Under the pieces are notes generated by a model, which saw only the letters and a program-made list of their open reading frames with translations, searched no databases and was not told the origin of the DNA. Positions 17,344 through 25,658 of a stretch of DNA of 61,468 nucleotides are shown here, one piece after another. The stretch is from Bacillota bacterium (GTDB lineage: Bacteria; Bacillota; Clostridia; Acetivibrionales; JAFADI01). Location of the stretch: positions 1 to 61,468 of the forward strand of contig JAFADI010000207.1 of assembly GCA_023424965.1 (NCBI GenBank), read 5' to 3'. Each line of letters starts with the position of its first letter. The first letter of the stretch is position 1. Made by a program: the position numbers and the translations under genes.

Positions 17344-18399
17344 TTATACTTCGACAATCCTGTTTCCCGCCGCTTTTCTCATCCTGTTCATTACGGCCGC
17401 CCCGATCCCCTCTTCCTCCACGGCTTCCGCCAGGATAACCTTAACTCCCAGCTCGTCAAACCGCCGGAGGCTTCCGAAAAGATTGGCCGCGATTGTCTCG
17501 GGATTTTTTCTGTCCCCCAGGGATATCAGGGAATACCCGGCAGGATATTGGTTTTTTGTCTGATCTGTCGCCATAATGCCCGCTTCCACGCCTTTGTCCG
17601 CGAAGTCCGCCGCCATTTCCTCAATTTTATTCTGCATGGCTTTCAGGGTTCCCTGGACAATGATGACCTCCGCCTTGGGGGCGTAATGGGTATATTTCAT
17701 GCCCGGAGATTTTGGCGCCGGCACGGGGCCCTTACTGCTCAATATTCCCGGGTCCACCCCGATTTCCCCAAGTTCTCCGGCAAGCTGCCCCCGGCTCACC
17801 CCTCCGGGTCTGAGTATGACGGGCGGGTGAACCGTCAGGTCCAAAACCGTTGATTCAAGACCCACTTTGGCGTCCCCCGCATCGAGGATGATATCCACCC
17901 TGCCAGAAAGGTCTTCGATTACATGTCCGGCAATTGTGGGACTGGGCTTTCCCGAAAGATTTGCACTGGGAGCAGCCACAGGAACGCCGGCCAGTCTGAT
18001 CAGTTCAAGGGCCACAGGGTGGGAAGGCATTCTCACAGCTACCGTATCCAGTCCCGCCGTTATGATGTCCGGCACACAGCTTGATTTTTTCAGAACCAGC
18101 GTCAGGGGGCCCGGCCAGAACTTATCCATTAATATGTCTGCAGCCTCCGGGATTTCCTTTACCAGCCCGGCTACCTGCACCTTTTCCGCAATATGTACAA
18201 TCAGGGGATTGTCGGAAGGCCTTCCCTTTGCTTCAAAAATACTTCTTACCGCCTTTTCATCCAGTGCATTGGCGCCAAGACCGTATACCGTCTCTGTGGG
18301 AAAAGCCACCAGACCTCCAGCCCTTAAAACCTCAGCCGCTTTTATAAGCTTGTCCGGATCAGGGTTGTCCCTGTCCAGCTTAATTATTTCCGTCCGCAT
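17344..18399 (-). CDS. tsaC: L-threonylcarbamoyladenylate synthase (Sua5 type)
   Basis: This 351-residue enzyme makes threonylcarbamoyl-AMP from threonine, bicarbonate and ATP, the first step of the t6A modification of ANN-reading tRNAs. The N-terminal YrdC domain shows 'GLVAFPTETVYGLGANA' and 'KGRPSDNPLIVHI'. The 'SPGMKYTHYAPKAEVI' linker and a C-terminal Sua5 domain follow, so it is the long two-domain form. ATG follows a GGAGG site. Its place before ywlE and rpiB agrees with conserved Bacillota gene order. Confidence 0.96.
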   Translation of the reverse strand: MRTEIIKLDRDNPDPDKLIKAAEVLRAGGLVAFPTETVYGLGANALDEKAVRSIFEAKGRPSDNPLIVHIAEKVQVAGLVKEIPEAADILMDKFWPGPLTLVLKKSSCVPDIITAGLDTVAVRMPSHPVALELIRLAGVPVAAPSANLSGKPSPTIAGHVIEDLSGRVDIILDAGDAKVGLESTVLDLTVHPPVILRPGGVSRGQLAGELGEIGVDPGILSSKGPVPAPKSPGMKYTHYAPKAEVIIVQGTLKAMQNKIEEMAADFADKGVEAGIMATDQTKNQYPAGYSLISLGDRKNPETIAANLFGSLRRFDELGVKVILAEAVEEEGIGAAVMNRMRKAAGNRIVEV

Positions 18400-18417
18400 G
18401 TATCCTCCATGAAATTA

Positions 18418-18528
18418 AGTCCCTTTAGGGACAGTTAAAACGCAACCTCCGCTATCTTTGTGCTACACCCTGCGCAGATTCCACGCAGGGCCCGCCCAAA
18501 AGCGGAAGTAACATTTTAGTCCCTTTAG
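18418..18528. repeat. structured spacer with 11-bp direct repeats
   Basis: AGTCCCTTTAG occurs at 18418-18428 and again exactly 100 bp later at 18518-18528, the second copy overlapping the stop of the ZIP gene. Between them CCCTGCG and CGCAGGG form a perfect 7-bp stem (about 18468-18490), nested inside a CCGCT/AGCGG pair. The first repeat is itself part of the palindrome CCCTTTAGGG. It may be a small inserted element or an mRNA structure between the ZIP gene and tsaC. Confidence 0.5.
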
Positions 18529-19268
18529 TTATAAACCGATACCATGATGCCGCACAGCATCCCCAATATATTGCCCAGGGAGGACAGCCTGCCGAAATAC
18601 AGCCGTTTGGACTCGGGGACAAGTTCACCAAAAACGATATAGAGCATCGCTCCACCTGCAAACCCCAGGCAAAGGGCGACAAAGAGTTCCGAGATATCCC
18701 CCAGCAATGCCCCCAGCAACGCTCCAAACCCCATGGGCACCCCCGACAACACCGTAAAGGCAAAGGCCTTCCCCTTGGAAAAGCCCCCCGCCCTCATGGG
18801 TACTGCCATGGCCACACCCTCCGGTATATCATGAATGGCGATAACCAGCGTCAGCATAACCCCCAGGCTCACAGACGCCTCAAAGCCCGACCCTACGGCA
18901 AACCCTTCGGGAAAATTGTGGAGTGCTATCCCGATGGCCATGAGTATGCCGGCCCTCAGCAGGCTGTTGTTGCCTCTTCTTCTTTTTAAAACTTCCAGCC
19001 CCTTGATAAAATGCTCCAGGATAACGATTACCGCGATGCCCGCAATGATCCCCGCCATGGCGGGAAAAACGCCTCCCAGCCGGAAGGCCTCCGGCACCAG
19101 CTCAAAGCATACGACGGCAGTCATGAGCCCGGCAGAAAATTCAAGGATAAAACTCAACATTCGGTTACTTATGTTTGTTACAAAAAAAGCCGCCAGGCCT
19201 CCCGTACCTGTACCAATGATGCCCGAAACCAGTCCGATCAAAGTGACCTTCAATAAATGTTCCACCAT
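18525..19268 (-). CDS. ZIP family divalent metal transporter
   Basis: This protein of about 247 residues has eight likely membrane helices and the two signature metal-site motifs 'LHNFPEGFAVG' and 'IHDIPEGVAMA'. Bacterial ZIP proteins of this kind move zinc or other divalent ions into the cytoplasm. The ATG at 19268 has GGAGGG six bases before it, so an upstream ATG at 19316 is rejected. It lies between aat and tsaC on the same strand. A histidine-rich loop is not evident. Confidence 0.92.
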   Translation of the reverse strand: MVEHLLKVTLIGLVSGIIGTGTGGLAAFFVTNISNRMLSFILEFSAGLMTAVVCFELVPEAFRLGGVFPAMAGIIAGIAVIVILEHFIKGLEVLKRRRGNNSLLRAGILMAIGIALHNFPEGFAVGSGFEASVSLGVMLTLVIAIHDIPEGVAMAVPMRAGGFSKGKAFAFTVLSGVPMGFGALLGALLGDISELFVALCLGFAGGAMLYIVFGELVPESKRLYFGRLSSLGNILGMLCGIMVSVYN

Positions 19269-19316
19269 TGCCCTCCTGAAGAAAAACTTAATTAATAAGT
19301 ATTCGCCAGGAAGCAA

Positions 19317-19991
19317 TTATATCCCAGTCCAGCTTCCTTTCAGGGTTTCATATTTGAGTCCCTCCCTTAAAAGCTCCAGAAATTTGCTTCTCGGGATGTT
19401 GACGGCGCCCATGCTTTGGAGATGCCGCGAATAAACCTGGCAGTCAAGCATAAAAAAGCCTTTATTTTTAAGCTTGTCCGAAAGAGTGACAAGGGCTGTT
19501 TTGGAAGCATTGTCCATTAATGAGAACATGGATTCTCCAAAAAAACATCTTCCCAGGGAGACTCCATACAGACCCCCGGCCAGTTTGTCCCCGTACCAGA
19601 CCTCCACCGAATGGGCCAATCCCAGTTTGTGCAAGGAGCAGTATGCCTCCGTCATCCCGTCGGTGATCCAGGTTTCCCCTTCCCTTAGCATTCTGCACAT
19701 AGAAATGACTTTTTCAAAAGCCACATCAAAGGTAACTTTGAAAAGCTGCTTTTTCAATTCCTTTGCCAGGGACCTTGAAACGTGAACCTCGCCGGGTGCA
19801 ATAATGCATCGGGGGTCCGGAGACCACCAGAGAATGGGCTCTTCCCCGGAAAACCACGGAAAAATCCCATTGCTGTATGCAAGAACCAGACGCTCGGCGG
19901 ACAAATCCCCTCCCAGGGCGAGCAAGCCGTCGGGATTCGCCAGCTTGGGATGAGGAAATATCAAATCTTCCGTAAGTCTGTAAACAGGCAT
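19317..19991 (-). CDS. aat: leucyl/phenylalanyl-tRNA--protein transferase
   Basis: This 224-residue enzyme adds Leu or Phe from aminoacyl-tRNA to proteins that begin with Arg or Lys and so makes N-degrons. It has the family hallmarks 'NGIFPWFSGEEPILWWSPDPR', 'WITDGMTEAYCSLHKLGLAHSVEVW' (split here as W-I-T and A-H-S-V-E), 'GGLYGVSLGRCFFGESMFS' and 'LDCQVYSRHLQSMGA'. It begins 9 bp after clpA and belongs to an aat-clpA-clpS cluster. The family is more familiar from proteobacteria than from Bacillota. Confidence 0.96.
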   Translation of the reverse strand: MPVYRLTEDLIFPHPKLANPDGLLALGGDLSAERLVLAYSNGIFPWFSGEEPILWWSPDPRCIIAPGEVHVSRSLAKELKKQLFKVTFDVAFEKVISMCRMLREGETWITDGMTEAYCSLHKLGLAHSVEVWYGDKLAGGLYGVSLGRCFFGESMFSLMDNASKTALVTLSDKLKNKGFFMLDCQVYSRHLQSMGAVNIPRSKFLELLREGLKYETLKGSWTGI

Positions 19992-20000
19992 GCTTTTACC

Positions 20001-22337
20001 TCACCCATTGTCTTCCCCGCCGGGATGCACCGGCTGAACGGCTGCATCCGCTTCCGGCGGAGCACTCTCTTCTTTGAAAACCGGTTCTCCGTCCTTCACA
20101 TCAATTTCTGCGATACCGCCTTGCGACAGCTTGCCGAACAAAACCTCATCCACAAAATGAGGCTTGATTTTCTCCTGTACCGCCCGGAGGATCTCCCTGG
20201 CACCGTAGGCTGATGACAGCCCTCTTTCCGCAAGCCACTCCACACAGGCATCCGTCACCTTAAGCGTGATATTTTTCGGCTCAAGCTTGGCTTCAAACTG
20301 CTTCAGGGCCTTTCTCGCTATCTGGAGGGCCATATCCCTGTTGATATGGCTGAACACCACAATTCCGTCAAGGCGGTTCCGGAATTCGGGAAGAAACAGC
20401 CTTTCAACTTCTTTCATAATGGCGCTCTTTTCCACCTGTCTCTGGTCAAAGCCGATCATTGCCCGGCCCACCTCTCTTGCCCCTGCGTTTGAAGTCATGA
20501 TGAGGATTACATTTCTGAAATCGGCCTTTTTACCGTTGTTATCCGTCAAAGTTGCGTAATCCATGATCTGCAGCAGAACATTGAAGATATCCGGGTGGGC
20601 TTTCTCAATCTCATCCAGGAGAAGCACGCAGTGGGGGGTTTTCCTGATGGAATCCGTCAGCAGCCCTCCCTCTTCATAGCCTACATATCCGGGAGGAGCG
20701 CCGATGAGTCTTGCCACGGTGTGTTTCTCCTGGTATTCGCTCATGTCAAAACGGATCAATGGAATGCCCAGGGTAGCCGCCAGCTGCTTCGTAAGCTCCG
20801 TCTTCCCCACACCCGTGGGTCCTACGAACAATAGCGAGGCCACAGGCTTTTCTCCTTCGTTGAAGCCCGCCCTTGACCGCTTTATTGCCTGAACCACGGA
20901 ATCCACGGCTCCATCCTGTCCGAAGATTTCCTTTTTAAGTTCCTGATCCAGGCTTTTAAGCTGCTGGGTCTCATTGTTTGATACGCTTCTCTCGGGTATT
21001 TTTGCAATGGTTGAAATAATCCGCTCAATATCCCCCGCAGCAATTTCAATGGTTCCGGTACCATCCCCGGAGTTAAGCCTGGCATAGGCGCCCGCTTCAT
21101 CAACGATATCGATTGCTTTATCGGGGAGGTGCCTGTCGTTGATGTATTTTGCAGATAATTCACAGGCCAGCCGGAGGGCCTCTTCGGTATAGCTTACGCC
21201 GTGATATTCCTCGTACCTGTCCTTCAAGCCTTTTAAAATGCGGAAAGTGTCTTCCACGGAAGGCTCCGGCACTTCAATCTTTTGAAACCTTCTGGACAAT
21301 GCCCGGTCCTTCTCGAAATACTTCTTGTATTCTTCATAGGTGGTAGAACCTATAAACCGGAGCTTTCCCGACATGAGAAAGGGCTTTAGGATGTTTGAAG
21401 CGTCCAGGGCTCCTCCCGACACGGCGCCGGCGCCTATGATGGTATGAATTTCGTCGATATATACGATTGCCTTGCCCTTTTTTTCGATTTCATGGAGAAC
21501 TTTCTTAATACGTTCCTCAAAGTCACCCCTGTACTTGGTGCCTGCGATAAGTCCGCCCATGTCCAGGTAGTATATTTTACTGTCTTTTAAGGCTTTGGGG
21601 GCCTTATCCTCCGCAATAAGCCGGGCCAGCCCTTCTGTGATGGCCGTCTTACCGACTCCCGGATCGCCCACATGAATGGGATTGTTTTTATATCTCCTGC
21701 TGAGCACAAGGATGGTCCTGCCCAGAACATCCTCCCTGCCGATCAGGGGGTCTATTTCGCCGCGGCGGGCTTTTTCCGTCATTTCCACGGTGAAATAGCT
21801 CAAAAAGTCTTCCCTGCCTTCATTCTTACCCTCTGCACCCGCTGTCTCAGCCCCATCCTGGTGGGCATCCCCGCTTTTCACCTCCGGTGCGATGGAGTCC
21901 TTTGTCCTTGGAACCATGGACAGGCCATGGGAAATAAACTTCAGCACCGCCAGCCGGTTCACCCCGTTCTTCTGGAGGTAGTAGCCCGCAAAGCTTTCCT
22001 TCTCCTCCAGCATGGCGGCAAAAATATCTCCCAGCCTCACCGTCTCTCTGCCGGAAGACACAACGTGAGCCGCTGCGGTCTGCAAAATATTCTGAATGCC
22101 CAATGTGCCGAAGGGATCTACCTCCTCGGCAGCGGTCATATTTTCTTCCAGGAACTCCACTAAATCTTTCTTTAAAGACTCAATATCTCCGCCGCAGTTT
22201 TCCAATATTTCCGCACCCTCTTCGAAAAAAAGAGCGGAATACAGGATGTGCTCGGGAGTAAAATACTCATGCTTCCTGTATTTGGCTTCATTGAAAGCCG
22301 CAACCAGAATTCTGTCCACAACGCCGTCAAGTTTCAT
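20001..22337 (-). CDS. clpA: ATP-dependent Clp protease ATP-binding subunit ClpA
   Basis: This AAA+ unfoldase of about 778 residues has an N-domain (about 1-145), a first ATPase module with 'HVGDPGVGKTAITEGLA' and 'IVYIDEIHTIIGAG', and a second with 'GPTGVGKTELTKQLA' and 'LLLDEIEKAHPDI'. The loop 'AMIGFDQRQ' carries the IGF tripeptide that docks on ClpP. There is no ClpC/ClpB-type middle coiled coil, and with clpS next door this points to ClpA. The ATG at 22337 is chosen because TAGGTGA precedes it. No clpP is in the window. Confidence 0.96.
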   Translation of the reverse strand: MKLDGVVDRILVAAFNEAKYRKHEYFTPEHILYSALFFEEGAEILENCGGDIESLKKDLVEFLEENMTAAEEVDPFGTLGIQNILQTAAAHVVSSGRETVRLGDIFAAMLEEKESFAGYYLQKNGVNRLAVLKFISHGLSMVPRTKDSIAPEVKSGDAHQDGAETAGAEGKNEGREDFLSYFTVEMTEKARRGEIDPLIGREDVLGRTILVLSRRYKNNPIHVGDPGVGKTAITEGLARLIAEDKAPKALKDSKIYYLDMGGLIAGTKYRGDFEERIKKVLHEIEKKGKAIVYIDEIHTIIGAGAVSGGALDASNILKPFLMSGKLRFIGSTTYEEYKKYFEKDRALSRRFQKIEVPEPSVEDTFRILKGLKDRYEEYHGVSYTEEALRLACELSAKYINDRHLPDKAIDIVDEAGAYARLNSGDGTGTIEIAAGDIERIISTIAKIPERSVSNNETQQLKSLDQELKKEIFGQDGAVDSVVQAIKRSRAGFNEGEKPVASLLFVGPTGVGKTELTKQLAATLGIPLIRFDMSEYQEKHTVARLIGAPPGYVGYEEGGLLTDSIRKTPHCVLLLDEIEKAHPDIFNVLLQIMDYATLTDNNGKKADFRNVILIMTSNAGAREVGRAMIGFDQRQVEKSAIMKEVERLFLPEFRNRLDGIVVFSHINRDMALQIARKALKQFEAKLEPKNITLKVTDACVEWLAERGLSSAYGAREILRAVQEKIKPHFVDEVLFGKLSQGGIAEIDVKDGEPVFKEESAPPEADAAVQPVHPGGEDNG

Positions 22338-22346
22338 CAAAATCAC

Positions 22347-22646
22347 CTACACTTCTTCCATTATGGCCTTCAAGGGGTACTCCTGCGCCCTGGCCAGTTC
22401 TTCCACCTGGGCTATTTTTGTGTACGCTATATCATATGTATATATACCCACAACCCCTTTGCCCTTCTCATGTACATCCAGCATAATTTTTGTCGCCTCG
22501 GCTGCGGATTTATGGAATATGGAGACAAGTACCTCCACAACAAATTCCATAGTAGTATAGTCATCATTTAGCAAAATTACGCGGTACAAGCTTGGCCTTT
22601 TTATTTTTATATCGGTTTTTTCCTTAAAAATCGTCTGTTCAGACAT
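22347..22646 (-). CDS. clpS: ATP-dependent Clp protease adaptor ClpS
   Basis: This 99-residue adaptor brings N-degron substrates to ClpA. 'VILLNDDYTTMEFVVEVL' holds the Asp pair and the gate-keeping Met of the N-degron pocket, and 'LDVHEKGKGVVG' holds the pocket histidine. The N-terminal tail is short and charged. It is the first gene of clpS-clpA-aat with its own promoter about 50 bp upstream, and its stop is 9 bp before the clpA start. Confidence 0.96.
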   Translation of the reverse strand: MSEQTIFKEKTDIKIKRPSLYRVILLNDDYTTMEFVVEVLVSIFHKSAAEATKIMLDVHEKGKGVVGIYTYDIAYTKIAQVEELARAQEYPLKAIMEEV

Positions 22647-22698
22647 AATTCCAACACCAACTCCGCAAAAATAGTTGTGCTTTCTCTATTCTATTATA

Positions 22699-22727
22699 AT
22701 TTTAGATTATTTGTGTAGCTAATGCAA
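22699..22727 (-). promoter_or_regulatory. sigma-A-type promoter of clpS-clpA-aat
   Basis: TTGCAT (22727-22722) and TAAAAT (22704-22699) are 17 bases apart on the minus strand, about 50 bp before the clpS ATG. No other control site was recognised. Confidence 0.6.
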
Positions 22728-22888
22728 CAGAACAAATGCTTCGCATCCTGTTCTTCGCTATGGGACCCCAGGTCCCCTTCGACGGAGCTACTGCTCCTGA
22801 GCACCCCCCTTAAAGCGGCAAGGGGAATCCCCTTTGCAATCCCCCTGTTAAGGACATTGAAAACCACAATGCCTTAACATATAACAAA
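22728..22888. repeat. GC-rich structured spacer, likely dispersed element
   Basis: This stretch between clpS and the pseudopilin gene has no credible gene. It contains several small palindromes (GGGACCCCAGGTCCCC, AAGGGGAATCCCCTT, GGAGCtactGCTCC-type) and is more GC-rich than the bases around it. It has the look of a degenerate dispersed element, but no second copy is in this window. Confidence 0.35.
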
Positions 22889-22889
22889 A

Positions 22890-22909
22890 GAGAGTGCAAT
22901 CGCACTCTC
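22890..22909. terminator. possible bidirectional terminator hairpin
   Basis: GAGAGTGC (22890-22897) and GCACTCTC (22902-22909) make a perfect 8-bp stem with a 4-base loop, followed on the plus strand by TCCTTTT and on the minus strand by TTTTGTT. The remaining bases to 23191 are AT-rich and hold only the ribosome site of the next gene. Confidence 0.5.
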
Positions 22910-23191
22910 TCCTTTTACCCGTCCGCCGGAGCAATACCCCTTCTTTTTTAAGCGCACACTGTTTTATATACTTTTTAACCTACTTTTCCCTTTGCTAGCG
23001 GACAAGCCAATATTCATGTATTAATTTTACCACATAAAACACCACCTTTACACCTTTTGGCATGTACTATCTTACACACACTAAATGTTATTGAATGTTA
23101 AACACTCCGCAGAGGGCTATTTCCCAATATTTTACTACTGTGTGCCATGTGTTGTAAAATAGCATGAAAAGAACTTTAAGACAGGTGTTTT

Positions 23192-23578
23192 ATGCTGCGC
23201 ATTGTTTTTAAAAAAATGTTTCACCGGCGGAAGGCTTCATCCTTGATTGAAATTATCATCATCATTTCAATCGTGGGGGTACTGTGTCTGGCTTACTCAA
23301 ATACGCTGATGAATCTGATTGAAAAATCCAGGACAGCGGCGGATACACAGCAGGCAGCCTTGATAAAGGCAGCCGTTGTAAACCACCTGCTGGAATCCGG
23401 AAGCGGTCCCGACGCCGTCAATGGCGACCTGGCAGATACAGCTTTGCGCGAAGTACTGGAAACCAGGCCTCAGCAGAAGAATATGCGGAGCTGGGATATA
23501 AGAATAAATGAAGCCACGGGGGAAATATCCGTTACGGCAAGCTCTCAGAGGGAAAATACCGTGAGTATACTTCCATGA
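23192..23578 (+). CDS. pseudopilin-like protein with type IV prepilin signal
   Basis: This small protein of 128 residues has a basic start and the class III signal 'RKASSLIEIIIIISIVGVL'. If it is cut after the alanine, the mature protein begins S-S-L-I-E, giving the glutamate at position 5 that type IV pilins and pseudopilins need; the usual -1 glycine is replaced by alanine. The rest is a short alpha-helical spine and a small soluble domain. AGGTG stands before the ATG. It has no pilus-assembly neighbours, so its machine is unknown. Confidence 0.65.
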   Translation: MLRIVFKKMFHRRKASSLIEIIIIISIVGVLCLAYSNTLMNLIEKSRTAADTQQAALIKAAVVNHLLESGSGPDAVNGDLADTALREVLETRPQQKNMRSWDIRINEATGEISVTASSQRENTVSILP

Positions 23579-23599
23579 GCATGCCGTCCTTGTAAGCTA

Positions 23600-23842
23600 T
23601 CAGCTATTTTTCAATAAGCTTTCGCAAAGGTACAGTACTTCCCGCTGCTTTCGCAGGTCCATACTCTTGATGGCATCCGTCAACTCCTTCAGTGCTCCTT
23701 CAAGTTCCGACAGGCGTGTGTCCTTGTAATCAATTAGCTTTTTTAGCCGCTCTGCCTCCGCAATACTGCCCACACCGCATATGAACTCTTTGCCGGCATA
23801 AACGGACGCCCCTAAAACCGATTGTTCAAAGTATACAGCCAT
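23600..23842 (-). CDS. small hypothetical protein with predicted coiled coil
   Basis: This 80-residue protein is not recognised. The first 30 residues could form short strands ('YFEQSVLGASVYAGKEFICGVG'); residues 28-70 are charged and heptad-like ('AERLKKLIDYKDTRLSELEGAL'), suggesting a coiled coil. A GAGG-type site precedes the ATG. It converges with the pseudopilin gene, 21 bp between stops, and a 14-bp inverted repeat lies upstream. Confidence 0.5.
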   Translation of the reverse strand: MAVYFEQSVLGASVYAGKEFICGVGSIAEAERLKKLIDYKDTRLSELEGALKELTDAIKSMDLRKQREVLYLCESLLKNS

Positions 23843-23901
23843 CTGCTTCCTCCCCTGCCCAGCCGGGCGGTATTCCCCTGAATTTTTATATCAATATCAA
23901 G

Positions 23902-23937
23902 ATTATACCATAAACCCGAAAGAGTTTATGGTATAAT
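23902..23937. promoter_or_regulatory. 14-bp perfect inverted repeat with TATAAT at both ends
   Basis: ATTATACCATAAAC (23902-23915) and GTTTATGGTATAAT (23924-23937) are exact reverse complements separated by eight bases. Each arm ends in an outward-facing TATAAT. It lies 60 bp before the small coiled-coil gene and could be an operator or a promoter-embedded palindrome. TTTCGGC/GCCGAAA (about 23950-23966) forms another small hairpin beside it. Confidence 0.45.
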
Positions 23938-23990
23938 TGCGCAAGTGCATTTCGGCATCGCCGAAAGATTCGTACGCGCATAAATTCTAC

Positions 23991-24021
23991 AATAACCGCC
24001 CCGATCATTTCGGCGGTTATT
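23991..24021 (-). terminator. terminator-like stem after znuB
   Basis: AATAACCGCC (23991-24000) and GGCGGTTATT (24012-24021) form a perfect 10-bp stem with an 11-base loop, 10 bp after the znuB stop. The A/T-rich base gives a short T tract (TTATTGTAGAATTT) on the minus strand, so it probably ends the zinc transporter transcript. Confidence 0.65.
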
Positions 24022-24030
24022 CTACCATAT

Positions 24031-24876
24031 TTACAGCTGTTTCGGTGCGTCGGCATTCATATTCTTGTTTACAAAATGCTTGGTCACGGCATTGTACGCC
24101 AGTACGCAAATAAGGCTTGCCACTCCCACGATCACGATGGTGCCGCCGGGCTTGAAGCTCGCGTAGTAAGAAATAAAAAGGCCGGTGACGGTAAAGAACA
24201 CGGCAAAAGCAATGGAGTAAATTACCGTTTGTTTATAGCTTTTGGCCAGCTGCATGGCTACCGCAACAGGCAGGACCATCAGGGAAGAAATGACGAGAGT
24301 CCCCACCGTCCTGGCCGATATGGATATGGTAACCGCCGTAAGGAGGGTGAATATGAAGTTTATGGCCTTTACAGGCACCCCCGCAAGACGCGCGGCTTCT
24401 TCATCGAAGGTAAGGTAAAACAACTCCTTGTACAGCAAAACCACCGACAGCAAAACGGCTATGCTTAAAACCACAACGGTGGCCAGTTCAAAATCGCTGA
24501 TGGCTACAATGCTTCCAAAGAGGAAGCTGTTGAAAGTGGCGCTGTTCTTCACAAAGCCGGAGAAAATACCGGCAAGCCCTATTCCTGTGGACATGATGAC
24601 AGCGATGGCAATTTCAGCGTATTTGGGAAAATATTTTCTTATTTGCTCGATGCCAAAGGCCGAGAAAATTGAGAATATGACAGCTGCAAGTACCGGGTTT
24701 ATCCCGAAGGCCAGGCCCGCCGCCACACCGGCAAGAGAGGTATGGGAGAGGGAATCCCCGATCATGGAAAGGCGCTTTAAAACCACAATCACACCGATGC
24801 AGGGGGTTATTACGGCAATGAGTATCCCTATTACAAAAGCTTTCACCATAAAGTCATATTGAAATATCTCTAACAT
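24031..24876 (-). CDS. znuB: zinc/manganese ABC transporter permease
   Basis: This 281-residue ABC-3 family permease has eight to nine hydrophobic segments. It begins 'MLEIFQYDFMVKAFVIGILIA', and carries the family motif 'RLSMIGDSLSHTSLAGVAAG' and 'FDEEAARLAGVPVK', the coupling-helix region that meets the ATPase. It overlaps the end of znuC by seven bases, so translation is probably coupled. Zinc is favoured over manganese because of the binding-protein loop and the box upstream. Confidence 0.93.
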   Translation of the reverse strand: MLEIFQYDFMVKAFVIGILIAVITPCIGVIVVLKRLSMIGDSLSHTSLAGVAAGLAFGINPVLAAVIFSIFSAFGIEQIRKYFPKYAEIAIAVIMSTGIGLAGIFSGFVKNSATFNSFLFGSIVAISDFELATVVVLSIAVLLSVVLLYKELFYLTFDEEAARLAGVPVKAINFIFTLLTAVTISISARTVGTLVISSLMVLPVAVAMQLAKSYKQTVIYSIAFAVFFTVTGLFISYYASFKPGGTIVIVGVASLICVLAYNAVTKHFVNKNMNADAPKQL

Positions 24877-25649
24877 GGCTTGCCCCCATTCTTACAGCAG
24901 TTATCACAGCAGTGGGTATGAAGCTTCACATTGTAACCGTACATTTCCGACATGAACTCCTTTGTCACCTCTTCCCCGGGATCATGGGAAATCAGTCCGT
25001 TCTCCCCCATACAGACAATCCTGCTGGTGTGGGTCGTAACGGCTCCGATATCATGGGTTACCATGATGATGGTCAGTCCCAGTTCCTTGTTCAGGCGCGA
25101 GAGCATACAATATACCGCCTCTTCCGACTTGGCATCGATTCCCACCGTGGGCTCGTCCAGAAACATGATTTCAGGCTCGCCCACCAGTACCCTTGCAATG
25201 AAGGCTCTTTGCTGCTGGCCTCCCGACAGATTGCCTATAAGCCTTTTCCCGTAGTCCTGCATGCCCACTTTTTCCAGCGCGTGATAAACCTGCTCTTTGT
25301 GCTTCTTGCCGGGAAGCTTGAAAAGCCCGATTTGTGAAAAAAGGTTTGCTCCCACAACTTCCTCCACCGTGGCAGGAAAGCTGCTGTTAAAGGAATTTGC
25401 CTTTTGAGAAATATATCCTATTTTGTTCCAGCCTCTGAAAGAATGAATGTTTTCTCCGAGAATTTTAATTTCACCACCGGAAGGTGTCAGAATTTTGAGC
25501 ATAAGCTTCACCAAGGTGCTTTTACCCGACCCATTGGCCCCTATAATCCCAAGAAAATCTCCCCTGTTTACGGAAAGGCTGGTGTCTTTCAATACCAGTT
25601 TTCCATTATAGCCAAAGGTCACATTGTTTGCCTCGATTATCTTTTCCAT
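24870..25649 (-). CDS. znuC: zinc ABC transporter ATP-binding protein with Cys-rich tail
   Basis: This 259-residue ATPase has Walker A 'GANGSGKSTLVKLML', signature 'NLSGGQQQRAFIARVL', Walker B 'IMFLDEPTVGID' and the switch histidine in 'IMVTHDIG'. It powers uptake by ZnuB. The C-terminal end after 'YNVK' is rich in Cys and His (six Cys and two His within the last 16 residues), a likely metal-binding tail that could sense cytoplasmic zinc; that is inference. It lies between znuA and znuB. Confidence 0.94.
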   Translation of the reverse strand: MEKIIEANNVTFGYNGKLVLKDTSLSVNRGDFLGIIGANGSGKSTLVKLMLKILTPSGGEIKILGENIHSFRGWNKIGYISQKANSFNSSFPATVEEVVGANLFSQIGLFKLPGKKHKEQVYHALEKVGMQDYGKRLIGNLSGGQQQRAFIARVLVGEPEIMFLDEPTVGIDAKSEEAVYCMLSRLNKELGLTIIMVTHDIGAVTTHTSRIVCMGENGLISHDPGEEVTKEFMSEMYGYNVKLHTHCCDNCCKNGGKPC

Positions 25650-25658
25650 TTACAGCTC

